64,000 nucleotides of DNA from Actinoplanes xinjiangensis (lineage in GTDB: Bacteria; Actinomycetota; Actinomycetes; Mycobacteriales; Micromonosporaceae), in NCBI RefSeq assembly GCF_003148685.1, contig NZ_QGGR01000014.1:124001-188000 (forward strand), written 5' to 3'. Position 1 is the stretch's first letter. Every line of letters begins with the position of its first letter. This document shows positions 41,085-50,193 of this stretch, piece after piece. Both the position numbers and the translations under genes were made by a program. Below the pieces are notes generated by a model. That model did not search any database and was not told the DNA's origin. It saw only the letters and a program-made list of their open reading frames with translations.

Positions 41085-42296
41085 ATGAACGAGGGTGCAT
41101 ACGACGAGCGCAGACTGCGTGACTTCCTGGCCGGGCGCACGCGCGGATTCTCGCGGCGGGACCTGCTGGCCCTCACCGCGGCGGTGGGTGCCGGGGCGAT
41201 GCTTCCCGGGTCTCCGGCGGCCGCCGCCGCTCCCATCGTGAAACCTCTGCCGGCTGATCTGTTCCGGCCACTGGGCACCAATGCCGAGACTCGTTTCTCC
41301 GCCTTGAAGGACCAGGGTTACTACGTGCCGGTCGATCGGTTCTTCGTGCGCAACCACACGGTGACGCCGACGATCGACGCGGGTTCCTGGAGCCTGGAGG
41401 TTTCCGGCAGCGGCACCAGGCCGGCCACTTTCGGGCTCAAGGATCTCCAGCGGCTGCCCTCCGTGACCGCACCCGTCGCCATCGAGTGCGCGGGCAACGG
41501 CCGCAGCTACTTCACCTCACAGCAGGGGCAGACGGTCTCGGGCACCGCCTGGACCCTGGGTGCGATCGGCGTCGGCAGCTGGAAGGGCGTCCGATTGTCG
41601 ACCGTGCTGCGCCGGGCCGGTATCTCCCGGCATGCCGTCGATGTGCAGCCGATCGGCCTCGACCCGAATTTCGTCAGCGGCGGTGTCGACCTCGGTCCCG
41701 TCCGCCGACCGTTCCCGGTCCGCAAGGCCTTCGACGACGTGATCCTCGCCTATGAGCTGAACGGTGAGCCACTGCCCCCGGACCACGGCTTCCCGGTCCG
41801 GGTCGTCGTCCCGCGCTGGGTCGGCATCTCGTCGATCAAGTGGGTCGGGCGGATCGAGGTGTCCGCCGAGCCGCTGTTCTCGCCCTGGAACACGACCTTC
41901 TACCGGCTCTTCGGCCCGGACTTCCCGGCCGAGGGGCAGCCGTTCAACAGGCAGTCGATCAAGAGCGCGTTCGAGCTGGACCCCGGGGCGACGTTCCCAG
42001 CCGGTGTCCGCACCCGGCTCACCGGCCGGTCCTGGTCGGCCGACAGCCCGATCCGGGAAGTCAAGATCAGCACCGACGGGGGTACGACCTGGCGCCGGGC
42101 CCGTCCCTACGGGGCGACGCCGGGCGGGGTGTGGCAGCGCTGGGAGTACGACTGGACGCCCACCGCCGGCGAGCACGTCCTGTTGGCCCGGGCCACCGAC
42201 GTGCGCGGTAACACCCAGCCGGACGTCGCGCGGTTCAACACGCTGGGTTACCTCTTCGACGCCGCGGTGCGCGTACCGGTGACCGCGGTGGGATAG
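41085..42296 (+). CDS. TAT-exported sulfite-oxidase-like molybdoenzyme
   Basis: This is a 403-residue protein. The N-terminus carries a twin-arginine signal (FSRRDLLALTAAVGAGAML, about 21-39) ending at AAAAAP, so it is exported folded. The molybdopterin domain follows, with the Mo-ligand Cys in VAIECAGNGRSY (about 136). A C-terminal dimerisation (Mo-co_dimer) domain begins near RLTGRSWSADSPIREVKISTDGG. Sulfite oxidases turn sulfite to sulfate. The divergent ssuD remnant supports a link to sulfonate breakdown. The start ATG 41085 gives the signal peptide. The electron acceptor is not encoded nearby. Confidence 0.9.
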   Translation: MNEGAYDERRLRDFLAGRTRGFSRRDLLALTAAVGAGAMLPGSPAAAAAPIVKPLPADLFRPLGTNAETRFSALKDQGYYVPVDRFFVRNHTVTPTIDAGSWSLEVSGSGTRPATFGLKDLQRLPSVTAPVAIECAGNGRSYFTSQQGQTVSGTAWTLGAIGVGSWKGVRLSTVLRRAGISRHAVDVQPIGLDPNFVSGGVDLGPVRRPFPVRKAFDDVILAYELNGEPLPPDHGFPVRVVVPRWVGISSIKWVGRIEVSAEPLFSPWNTTFYRLFGPDFPAEGQPFNRQSIKSAFELDPGATFPAGVRTRLTGRSWSADSPIREVKISTDGGTTWRRARPYGATPGGVWQRWEYDWTPTAGEHVLLARATDVRGNTQPDVARFNTLGYLFDAAVRVPVTAVG

Positions 42297-42299
42297 TGT
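42294..42299 (+). promoter_or_regulatory. -10 hexamer for leaderless lacI-type gene
   Basis: TAGTGT, which starts with the stop codon of the upstream gene, ends 6 nt before the ATG at 42306. Confidence 0.4.
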
Positions 42300-42305
42300 C
42301 CGCCC

Positions 42306-43337
42306 ATGCCGTCGGGAAGGGCCACGTCCAGTGACGTCGCGGCGGCGGCGGGCGTGTCCCGGTCGGCGGTGTCCTTCGCGTTCAACAACCCTCAGCGCAT
42401 CTCGGTGGCGACCAGGGAGCGGATCCTGGCCGCCGCCGAGGCGCTGGGCTACGCCCCGAGCACGCTGGGCCGGATGCTGCAGGCCGGCACCACGAACTCG
42501 ATCGGGGTGCTGCTGCCCCAACGGCTGGCCCGGATCCTGGAGAACCCGTACTACTCCCGGTTCCTGATGGGCGCCGGCCAGGTGTGCGACCAGGAGGGTT
42601 ACACGCTGCTGCTGACGCCGCCCCTCCAGGACTCGGTGCTGAAGGCCATTCCGTACGCGGCGGTCGACGGTTTCATCGTGTGCGGCCTGGAGACCGACCG
42701 GGGTGAGGTCGCCGAACTGACCCGGCGGGGCATCCCGTTCGTCCTGATCGACAGCGACCGGCTCGAGGGTGCGCCGAGTGTCGAGGTCGACGACCGGGGC
42801 GGGGCCCGTGAGGTGACGCGCTACCTGCTCGGCCTGGGGCACCGGCGGTTGGCCGTACTGTCGATGGATCCGGGGCCGGGGGCGGCGGCACGCGGGTACC
42901 GGGGACCGCTGGCGCGACGGATGGCCGGCATCACCGATGCGCTCGCCGAATGCGGTCTGTCCCTGGCCGATGTCCGGCTGGCCGAGGTCCCGGTCTCCCG
43001 CGGCGAGGGCCACCGCGCCACTCGCACCCTGATGGCGGACGACAGCCCCCCGACCGCCGTCCTGGCCCTCTCCGACATCCTCGCGTACGGGGCGGTGGAC
43101 GCTCTGCAAGAACTTGCAATCTGGGTGCCCCAGGAAGTGTCCGTGACCGGGTTCGACGACCTCGCGGAGTCCTCGTGGTTCCGTCCGCGGCTCACCACCG
43201 TACGGCAGCCGATCGTGACCAAGGGACGGATGGCCGCCGAGTTCCTGATCTCGGCAATCAGGGGTGAGGAACAGCACCCGCACCAGACTCTGGAGACCTC
43301 GTTGGTGGTCCGGGAATCCACCGCAAAAGTGGCATAA
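42306..43337 (+). CDS. LacI-family regulator of the adjacent maltase gene
   Basis: This is a 343-residue regulator. The N-terminal HTH and hinge (TSSDVAAAAGVSRSAVSFAF, then ATRERILAAAEALGYAP) are standard LacI. The periplasmic-binding-protein-like sugar domain includes VDGFIVCG, FVLIDSDR and SVTGFDDLAESSW. It most likely represses the following alpha-glucosidase and is released by maltose or a derivative; the pair resembles AmlR/AmlE of Actinoplanes. A copy of the presumed operator lies inside this gene at 43102-43117, encoded with rare codons. The start is ATG 42306, probably leaderless. Confidence 0.92.
   Translation: MPSGRATSSDVAAAAGVSRSAVSFAFNNPQRISVATRERILAAAEALGYAPSTLGRMLQAGTTNSIGVLLPQRLARILENPYYSRFLMGAGQVCDQEGYTLLLTPPLQDSVLKAIPYAAVDGFIVCGLETDRGEVAELTRRGIPFVLIDSDRLEGAPSVEVDDRGGAREVTRYLLGLGHRRLAVLSMDPGPGAAARGYRGPLARRMAGITDALAECGLSLADVRLAEVPVSRGEGHRATRTLMADDSPPTAVLALSDILAYGAVDALQELAIWVPQEVSVTGFDDLAESSWFRPRLTTVRQPIVTKGRMAAEFLISAIRGEEQHPHQTLETSLVVRESTAKVA
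43102..43117. promoter_or_regulatory. Intragenic LacI-type operator copy
   Basis: CTCTGCAAGAACTTGC inside the regulator gene is identical to the promoter copy at 43343-43358. The palindrome TGCAAGAACTTGCA (43105-43118) is built from codons CTG CAA GAA CTT GCA, several of them rare in this GC-rich genome. Confidence 0.6.
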
Positions 43338-43342
43338 CCGCC

Positions 43343-43372
43343 CTCTGCAAGAACTTGCTGCAAGAAAGCAGC
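43343..43372. promoter_or_regulatory. LacI-type operator at the alpha-glucosidase promoter
   Basis: CTCTGCAAGAACTTGC (43343-43358) with half-sites GCAAG/CTTGC is followed directly by a decayed second copy, TGCAAGAAAGCAGC (43359-43372). Confidence 0.7.
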
Positions 43373-43384
43373 GCCCAACCTATG

Positions 43385-43411
43385 TAACACGTGTTAGTAA
43401 GCTGCTAGCGT
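43385..43411 (+). promoter_or_regulatory. Palindrome and -10 of the alpha-glucosidase gene
   Basis: A perfect 12-bp palindrome TAACACGTGTTA (43385-43396) precedes TAGCGT (43406-43411), which ends 8 nt before the ATG at 43420. The palindrome may bind a second regulator. Confidence 0.5.
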
Positions 43412-43419
43412 TCGTCGCC

Positions 43420-45099
43420 ATGACGGACCAACTGATCGCACCGCCCACCGTGGAGGCGCCCCCCGCATCGTGGTGGCGCAACGCGGTCATCTACCAGATC
43501 TACCCGCGCAGCTTCGCCGACTCCAACGGTGACGGCATCGGTGACCTGCCCGGCATCAGCAGCCGGCTGCCGTACCTGCGGGATTTGGGTGTCGACGCGG
43601 TGTGGCTCTCCCCCTTCTACGCCTCGCCGCAGGCGGACGCGGGTTACGACGTGTCCGACTACCGCACCGTCGACCCGATCTTCGGCACCGTCGCCGACGC
43701 CGAGCAGCTGATCTCCGGCGCGCACGCCCTCGGCCTGCGGGTGATCGTCGACCTCGTTCCCAACCACTCGTCGGACCAGCACGACTGGTTCAGGCGGGCG
43801 ATCGCCGAGGGCCCCGGCTCCCCGTTCCGCGAGCGCTACCACTTCCGCCCCGGCCGGGGTGCCGACGGCGAACTGCCGCCCAACGACTGGCCGTCCATCT
43901 TCGGCGGGCCCGCGTGGACGCGTACCGGCGACGGCGAGTGGTATCTGCACCTGTTCGCCCCCGAGCAGCCCGACTTCAACTGGGAGCACCCGGCCGTACG
44001 GGACGAGTTCAAGACCATCCTGCGGTTCTGGCTCGACCTGGGCGTCGACGGTTTCCGCGTCGACGTGGCGCACGGCATGGTCAAGGAGGCCGGCCTGCCG
44101 GACATCGGCGACACCGGCGAGTGGCACCTGCTGGGCGCCGGCGAGAGCCCGTTCTTCGACCGCGACGGCGTCCACGAGATCTACCGCGACTGGCGCCGCA
44201 TCCTCGACGAGTACCCCGGCGAGCGGATCGCCGTCGCCGAGGCCTGGGCGCCGACGCTGGCCCGGGTCGCCAACTACGTCCGCGGCGACGAACTGCACCA
44301 GGCGTTCAACTTCAGCTACCTCGGCACCGCCTGGAACGTGCACGAACAGCAGCAGATCATCGACGAATCGCTCGCCGCGATGCGCGAGGTCGGCGCCCCC
44401 ACCACGTGGACGCTGTCGAACCACGACGTGGTCCGGCACACCACCCGCCTGATGCAGAAGATCGACGGCGACGCCGCCGGCCGCAAGGCCACCGCCGTCG
44501 ACGACGAGGCCGGCCTGCGCCGCGGCCGTGCCGCCTCCGCCCTGATGCTGGCGCTGCCCGGCTCCGCCTACGTCTACCAGGGCGAGGAACTGGGCCTGCC
44601 CGAGGTCCTCGACCTGCCGCCGGAGGTCCGCCAGGACCCGGCGTTCCACCGCGCCACCGGCCAGGACGGCTACCGCGACGGCTGCCGGGTCCCGATCCCG
44701 TGGAGCGGCGCCGAGGCCCCCTACGGTTTCGGCCCCGACGGCGGCGGCAGCTGGCTCCCCCAGCCCGTGTCGTGGGCGCGGCTCAGCGTCGCCGCCCAGG
44801 CCGGCGTGCCCGGCTCGACCCTGGAGCTGTACCGCTCGGCCCTCGCGATCCGCCGCACCGAACCGGCGATGGCCCCCACCGACAACCTCCGGTGGATCCC
44901 GGCTCCCGCCGGCGTGCTCGCCTTCGACCGCGAAACCGACGGCGCCCCCACCTTCCGCTGCACGGTCAACATGAGCACCGAACCGGTCGAGGTCGGCCGG
45001 CCCGGTGACGTTCTGCTGGCCAGCGGTCCGCTCGAAGGCACCGCCGACACCGTGATCCTGCCGCCCGACACCACCGTCTGGTGGTCCATCACCCGGTGA
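43420..45099 (+). CDS. GH13 alpha-glucosidase (maltase)
   Basis: This is a 559-residue cytoplasmic glycoside hydrolase. The conserved GH13 regions are intact: DLVPNHSSDQH, GFRVDVAHGM (nucleophile Asp about 215), VAEAWAP (acid/base Glu about 273) and SNHDVVRHTTR (Asp about 336). The N-terminal WWRNAVIYQIYPRSFADSNGDGIGDLPG is typical of alpha-glucosidases that split maltose and short maltodextrins to glucose. It closely resembles AmlE-type maltases next to a LacI regulator. The start ATG 43420 gives the usual N-terminus; the longer frame runs into the regulator gene. Expression should be repressed by the LacI protein via the operators upstream. Two terminator hairpins follow. Confidence 0.94.
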   Translation: MTDQLIAPPTVEAPPASWWRNAVIYQIYPRSFADSNGDGIGDLPGISSRLPYLRDLGVDAVWLSPFYASPQADAGYDVSDYRTVDPIFGTVADAEQLISGAHALGLRVIVDLVPNHSSDQHDWFRRAIAEGPGSPFRERYHFRPGRGADGELPPNDWPSIFGGPAWTRTGDGEWYLHLFAPEQPDFNWEHPAVRDEFKTILRFWLDLGVDGFRVDVAHGMVKEAGLPDIGDTGEWHLLGAGESPFFDRDGVHEIYRDWRRILDEYPGERIAVAEAWAPTLARVANYVRGDELHQAFNFSYLGTAWNVHEQQQIIDESLAAMREVGAPTTWTLSNHDVVRHTTRLMQKIDGDAAGRKATAVDDEAGLRRGRAASALMLALPGSAYVYQGEELGLPEVLDLPPEVRQDPAFHRATGQDGYRDGCRVPIPWSGAEAPYGFGPDGGGSWLPQPVSWARLSVAAQAGVPGSTLELYRSALAIRRTEPAMAPTDNLRWIPAPAGVLAFDRETDGAPTFRCTVNMSTEPVEVGRPGDVLLASGPLEGTADTVILPPDTTVWWSITR

Positions 45100-45120
45100 C
45101 ACCGCCACCGGTATGAGGCG

Positions 45121-45193
45121 TCCGGCCATCCCCAGGACGGTGAGGGATGGCCGGACCAGGGCGTGACGCACCGGGGGGGGCGCGTCACGCCCT
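45121..45193 (+). terminator. Tandem terminator hairpins after the maltase
   Basis: Hairpin 1 has a perfect 12-bp stem (45121-45132 with 45144-45155). Hairpin 2 has a perfect 12-bp stem (45158-45169 with 45182-45193) followed by TTCTGTCTCTC. Confidence 0.9.
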
Positions 45194-45291
45194 TTCTGTC
45201 TCTCCGCCTTTCGCGCCTGCCGCTCGGCTCTCATCGGTGGCAGGGGGGTTGCAAGGCTCATGGTGGGCACCGGTGGGCCGAAAGGCAGCGC

Positions 45292-48200
45292 GTGACTTCT
45301 GAGCGTGTCGACGAGCTGCTGTACGACAGTGACCGGACCCGCGTCAGCCGTGTTCGGCTGGCGGACGGGACGTCGGTCGTCCGCAAGCAGCCGCTCGGGG
45401 CGGGAGCGGCCGACCGGCTGCGCAACGAAGTCGCGGTGCTACGCCGCCTGGCGGCCGTCGACGGTGTGCCCACCCTGACCCGGGCCGAGGCGAGCGGAAC
45501 GCGCACCTCGCTCGACGGCGCGGCCCACCACTCCGGGGACCAGCGGCACGGAGCACCGGCCCTGGGCGAGAGCGGTGTTCTCGAGCTTGTCGACACGGGG
45601 AGCCGTACCCTCGCTGATCTTGAAATGCCGTGGGCGACCGGCGTATTGCTGGACCTCAGCCTGGCTCTTGCCGAGGTGCTCGCGGCAATCCACCGGTGCG
45701 GTGTGGTGCACCGGGACGTGAGTCCGGCGAACGTGCTGGTCGACACGGTGACGAACCGGCCCACGATGATCGACTTCGAGCTGGCGACGCTGCCGGGCGC
45801 GAGCGGCGGCGAAGGGCTCGTCGGCACGCTGCCCTATCTGGCGCCGGAGCAGACCGGTCGCACCGGGCGCCCGGTCGATCACCGCAGTGACCTCTACTCG
45901 CTGGGCGCCACCCTGTACGAGCTGGCCACCGGACAGCCGCCGTTCGGGCGGGACCGGGATCCGCTGGGCCTGATCCACGACCATCTGGCGAAGGAGCCGA
46001 CGCCGGCGGCCGAGGTGAACCCGCTGGTTCCGGCGCTGCTCTCGGAGATCATCCGGCGTCTGTTGAACAAGGATCCGGAGCAGCGCTATCAGAGTGGTGA
46101 GGGGCTCGCCCACGACCTGGCGCAGCTGCGTGCCGGGCGTCTGACCGTGCTCGGCGAGCGGGACTTCCCGATCCGCCTGGCACCGCCGGCCCGTCTGGTC
46201 GGCCGGGAGGCGCCGCTCGCCGCGCTGCGGGCACTGCTCGCGGAGGTGCACACCGGTAGCGTCCTGGCCCTGATCACCGGACCGCCCGGTGTCGGCAAGA
46301 CCGCGCTGGTGGACCGGTTGCGCCCGGCCGTCGCGGCGGCCGGTGGACGGTTCGTGACCGGCAAGTTCGACCAGTTCCACCACGACGCCGGCGGCGGCGC
46401 GGTCCGGGAGGCGTTCGACCGGCTCGGTGACCAGCTGCTCGCCGAGCCCGAGGACGTGGTCGCCGACCTGCGGTCACGGCTGCGGGAGGCACTCGGCGCG
46501 GACGCCGGGGTGATCGCCGCGCTGATGCCGTCGTTCCGGGCGCTGCTGGAGGTGGCGCCGGAACCCGCCGACGACCCGCGCGCCTTCCTCGCGCGGCTGC
46601 GCCAGGCCGGCATGACCCTGCTGCGCACCGTGGCGAACGGTGCTCCGCTGGTGTTCTTCCTCGACGACCTTCAGTGGGCGACCGGGGCCGCGTTCAGCTA
46701 TCTCGACGACGTGCTGGACGACGCGGACGTGCCGGGCCTGCTGGTGCTGGGCGCCTACCGCGAGGAGGAGGTGGACGAAGCTCACCCGCTGACCGCGGTG
46801 CTGGCCCGTCTGCACCGGGAACGCGGCGACGCCGGGGAGGTGCGCCTGGACAATCTGAGCGTCGGCGACATGGGTGTGCTGATCTCCGAGATGCTGCGGC
46901 TGCCGGAGGCCGGGCAGCTGGCGGAGGCGCTCGCCGGGCGTACCCGTGGCAATCCGTTCGACACCGTCGAACTGCTGAACGCCCTGCGCCGCGAGGGTGT
47001 GCTGGTACCGGACGGCGGCGGCTGGCGCTGGGACGCGGACGCGGTCCGCGACTTCGTCGGTCACGGTGATGTGGTGGCACTGCTCACCCACCGGATCACC
47101 GCTCTGCCCACGGACACCCGTGCGGCCGTCGATCTGATGGCCTGCCACGGCGGTGAGGTTCCGCTCGGCCTGCTGGGCGCCCCGCTGACCGCAGCCGTCG
47201 ACGACGGGCTGGTCGTGGTCGACGGCTCCTCGGCGCGGTTCCGGCACGACCGGGTGCAGCAGGCCGCGTTCGGCCGGCTGACCGCGGACGAACGCGCCCG
47301 GCTGAGCCTGTCGCTGGCCCGGCGGCTGGCACCGGCGCCGGAAGCGGCGCCGCTCTACCTGGCCGCGGCAAACCTGCTCCTGGCAGCGGGCACCGCGACG
47401 CCGCCCGCACCTTCGGAAGCCGCGATGTCCGCCTCACCCGCGGACGCCGTGATGCCGGGTGAGCGGCGGACGGCGGCGGCGCTGCTGCGCCGGGCCGCCG
47501 CGGCAGCCCGGCTGGTCGCCAACCATGCGTCGGCCGAGGCTCACCTCGGCGTCGCGCTCCGCCTTCTCGACCGCACCGATGCCGAGTACGCCGAAACGCG
47601 AGCCGCCTGGCATGCGGCACTCTGCGCGCTGGGCCGTTTCGACGACGCCGACCGGGTCTTCGCCGACCTGGCCGCGACCGTCGGCGACCCGATCCTGCTG
47701 GCCGATCCGGTGGCCGAGCAGCTCGGTGCCCTGACCAACCGCCGGATGCTCCCCGAGGCCCTGGAACTGGGTTTGCACACGCTGGCGCGACTCGGCATCG
47801 ACGTGCCGGCCGGCCCCGCTCAGATGGGTCCGCGGATCGGCGCCGGGATGGCCACCTTCTACGGCTGGCTGGCGACGTCCGGTGACGCCGACCATCCGGA
47901 GATCACCGATCCGCGTCTGCTGGCCGCCGCCCACGTCGTCAACCGGCTGTCGCCGGCGGCGTTCTTCGGGGACCGGATGACGATGGCCTGGCTGGTGGCA
48001 CTGGCCGCCGAGATGTGGGCCGAGCACGGTGTGTGCGCGGCGCTGACCGGCGTGCTCGGCAACATCGGCATCGTCACGATCGCCGGCAGCGGTGATTACG
48101 AGGCCGCCTACCGGGCCACGGCGCACGTGCTGGCGACCGGTCTGAAGCACGGCTACGAGCCGGAGACGTCGCAGGTGAAGTTCCTGCACGCGGTGTCGAC

Positions 48201-50193
48201 GGCGCCGTGGTTCGAGCCGTTGGAGAGCAGTGTCCGGACGGCGCACGAGGCCCGTGACGGGCTGCTGCGCGGCGGGGATCTGCGCAACGCGTTCTACACG
48301 TACTACGCGTCCGTGCCGCAGATGCTGGACTGTTCGGCCGACATGGAGCCGTACCTGCGGGAGGCGCAGGCGGCCACGGCGTTCGGTGACCGGATCGGGG
48401 CCGGCCACGACTCGGCGATGTTCGTGACCGCGGGCATGGTGGTGCGCACGTTGCGGGGCACCGGCGGTTTCGACGACTCCTATCTGGAGTCGCTGGCCGG
48501 CAACGACGCGGCGACCTCCTACTTCACCGCCATGCGGGCTCTCGTGGCGGCGATCCTCGGCGACAACGATGCTCTGGTCCGCTACAGCGCGGCCACGATG
48601 CCGCCGATCACCGCGGTGCCCGGTGTCTACCTGCACGTCCCCGCGAACGTGGTGGCGGTCCTCGCCGCCGCGGTCACCGCCCGTACCGCGACCGGTGCCG
48701 CACGGGACGAGGCCCTCGCGGCGCTCGACCGCGGCCGGGACTTCCTGGCCGCCCGCGCCGCCGGGCAGCCCGGCAACTTCCGGCACCTGCACCGGCTGGC
48801 CGAGGCCACCCGGGCGGCCGTGTACGGCGACTTCCCGGCCGCGGCCGCCGCCTACGACGAGGCGATGTCCGACGCGGCGACCGCCGGCCGGTCCTGGCAC
48901 GCGCCGCTGATCACCGAGCTGGCAGCCCGGTTCTACCTGGACCACGGGCTGGAGCACGTGGGCGACCGGCTGCTCGGCGAGGCCCTTGCCGGGTACGCCC
49001 GGTGGGGTGCCGCCGCGAAGGTGCACGCCATGAAACGGGCCTACCCGGCACTCGGGTCCGCACTCGGCTCCCCCGCCCCCGCCCAGCCCGCCACCGTCGG
49101 CGGCGCCCACAGCATCAACCTGTCCACCGAGGTCATCGACCTGATGGCCGTCCTCGAAGCGGCCCGGGCGCTCAGCTCGGAGACCAGTGTGGACCGGCTG
49201 CGGCTGCGGGTGCAGCAGGTGCTCGGCGCGATGACCGGTGCCACCGCGGTGCACGTGGTGCTGCACGACGACCGGGCGAACCGCTGGGTGCTGCCCGGTG
49301 ACGGCGACCGGCCGGACCTGGACGCCGAGGAGGCCGCCGCGCAGGGTCTGCTGCCGCTGTCCGCGATCCGGTACGCCGAACGCGCCCGCGAGCCGATGCT
49401 CGTCGACGACGTGTCCCTGGACGACCGGGTCGGGCGGGACCCGTACCTGGCCGGATTGGAGCACTGCTCGCTGCTGGTGGTGCCGGTGATCGGGCACGGG
49501 CAGCCGCGTGCCGTGCTGGTGCTGGAGAACCGGCTGAGCCGGCGCGCGTTCTCGGCCGGCCGGCTCGACGCGGTCCTGCTCATCGCCGGGCAGCTCACCG
49601 TCTCTCTGGAGAATGCGCAGGTGTACGCGTCGCTGGAGCGGGCGGTCGCGGACCGTACCGAGGAACTGGCCGAGGCCAATCAGCGGCTCGAGCTGCTGAG
49701 CGTGACCGACCCGCTGACCGGGCTGCCGAACCGGCGCAAGCTGACCACGTTCCTCGAGGACGCCTGGCTGCGCGCGGAACGGTCCCACGAACCGATCGGC
49801 GTCGCCATGATCGACATCGACAACTTCAAGAAGTACAACGACCACTACGGGCATCAGGGCGGTGACGAATGCCTGCGCCTGGTCGCCGAGGCACTGCGTA
49901 CCAGCGTCCGTACCACCGACCTGGTCGCCCGCTACGGCGGTGAGGAGTTCTGCATCGTGATGCCCGGCGCGACCACGGAGAACGCGCGCGTCGTCGCCGA
50001 CCGTGCCTGCCGTGCCGTCGCCGGGCTGCGGCAGCCGCACGAGCCGGCCGTCGGTGGCATCGTCACCGTCAGCGTCGGCGTCACCGCCGGCACCCCGCTC
50101 ACCGACGCCGGCCCCGAGCAACTGCAGAAACTCGCCGACGAAGCCCTGTACGAGGCCAAGCGCGGCGGCCGCAACCGGGTGGTCGGCGGATGA
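45292..50193 (+). CDS. Ser/Thr kinase-AAA ATPase-GAF-GGDEF fusion protein
   Basis: This is a 1633-residue signalling protein. Residues about 1-285 form a protein kinase domain with the Lys in VVRKQP, catalytic HRDVSPANVL (about 141) and IDFELA where DFG is usual. Next is a STAND-like AAA domain with Walker A GPPGVGKTAL (about 330) and Walker B VFFLDDLQWA (about 454). A long helical TPR-like region follows, then GAF (about 1297-1443), a short coiled coil, and GGDEF (about 1468-1633) with an intact GGEEF active site and an RTTD product-inhibition site. The output is therefore c-di-GMP. Kinases fused to two-component-like modules are known in cyanobacteria; ending in GGDEF is less usual. GTG 45292 is chosen; the site is weak (AAAGG). 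Coupled (ATGA) to the next gene. Confidence 0.9.
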   Translation: MTSERVDELLYDSDRTRVSRVRLADGTSVVRKQPLGAGAADRLRNEVAVLRRLAAVDGVPTLTRAEASGTRTSLDGAAHHSGDQRHGAPALGESGVLELVDTGSRTLADLEMPWATGVLLDLSLALAEVLAAIHRCGVVHRDVSPANVLVDTVTNRPTMIDFELATLPGASGGEGLVGTLPYLAPEQTGRTGRPVDHRSDLYSLGATLYELATGQPPFGRDRDPLGLIHDHLAKEPTPAAEVNPLVPALLSEIIRRLLNKDPEQRYQSGEGLAHDLAQLRAGRLTVLGERDFPIRLAPPARLVGREAPLAALRALLAEVHTGSVLALITGPPGVGKTALVDRLRPAVAAAGGRFVTGKFDQFHHDAGGGAVREAFDRLGDQLLAEPEDVVADLRSRLREALGADAGVIAALMPSFRALLEVAPEPADDPRAFLARLRQAGMTLLRTVANGAPLVFFLDDLQWATGAAFSYLDDVLDDADVPGLLVLGAYREEEVDEAHPLTAVLARLHRERGDAGEVRLDNLSVGDMGVLISEMLRLPEAGQLAEALAGRTRGNPFDTVELLNALRREGVLVPDGGGWRWDADAVRDFVGHGDVVALLTHRITALPTDTRAAVDLMACHGGEVPLGLLGAPLTAAVDDGLVVVDGSSARFRHDRVQQAAFGRLTADERARLSLSLARRLAPAPEAAPLYLAAANLLLAAGTATPPAPSEAAMSASPADAVMPGERRTAAALLRRAAAAARLVANHASAEAHLGVALRLLDRTDAEYAETRAAWHAALCALGRFDDADRVFADLAATVGDPILLADPVAEQLGALTNRRMLPEALELGLHTLARLGIDVPAGPAQMGPRIGAGMATFYGWLATSGDADHPEITDPRLLAAAHVVNRLSPAAFFGDRMTMAWLVALAAEMWAEHGVCAALTGVLGNIGIVTIAGSGDYEAAYRATAHVLATGLKHGYEPETSQVKFLHAVSTAPWFEPLESSVRTAHEARDGLLRGGDLRNAFYTYYASVPQMLDCSADMEPYLREAQAATAFGDRIGAGHDSAMFVTAGMVVRTLRGTGGFDDSYLESLAGNDAATSYFTAMRALVAAILGDNDALVRYSAATMPPITAVPGVYLHVPANVVAVLAAAVTARTATGAARDEALAALDRGRDFLAARAAGQPGNFRHLHRLAEATRAAVYGDFPAAAAAYDEAMSDAATAGRSWHAPLITELAARFYLDHGLEHVGDRLLGEALAGYARWGAAAKVHAMKRAYPALGSALGSPAPAQPATVGGAHSINLSTEVIDLMAVLEAARALSSETSVDRLRLRVQQVLGAMTGATAVHVVLHDDRANRWVLPGDGDRPDLDAEEAAAQGLLPLSAIRYAERAREPMLVDDVSLDDRVGRDPYLAGLEHCSLLVVPVIGHGQPRAVLVLENRLSRRAFSAGRLDAVLLIAGQLTVSLENAQVYASLERAVADRTEELAEANQRLELLSVTDPLTGLPNRRKLTTFLEDAWLRAERSHEPIGVAMIDIDNFKKYNDHYGHQGGDECLRLVAEALRTSVRTTDLVARYGGEEFCIVMPGATTENARVVADRACRAVAGLRQPHEPAVGGIVTVSVGVTAGTPLTDAGPEQLQKLADEALYEAKRGGRNRVVGG

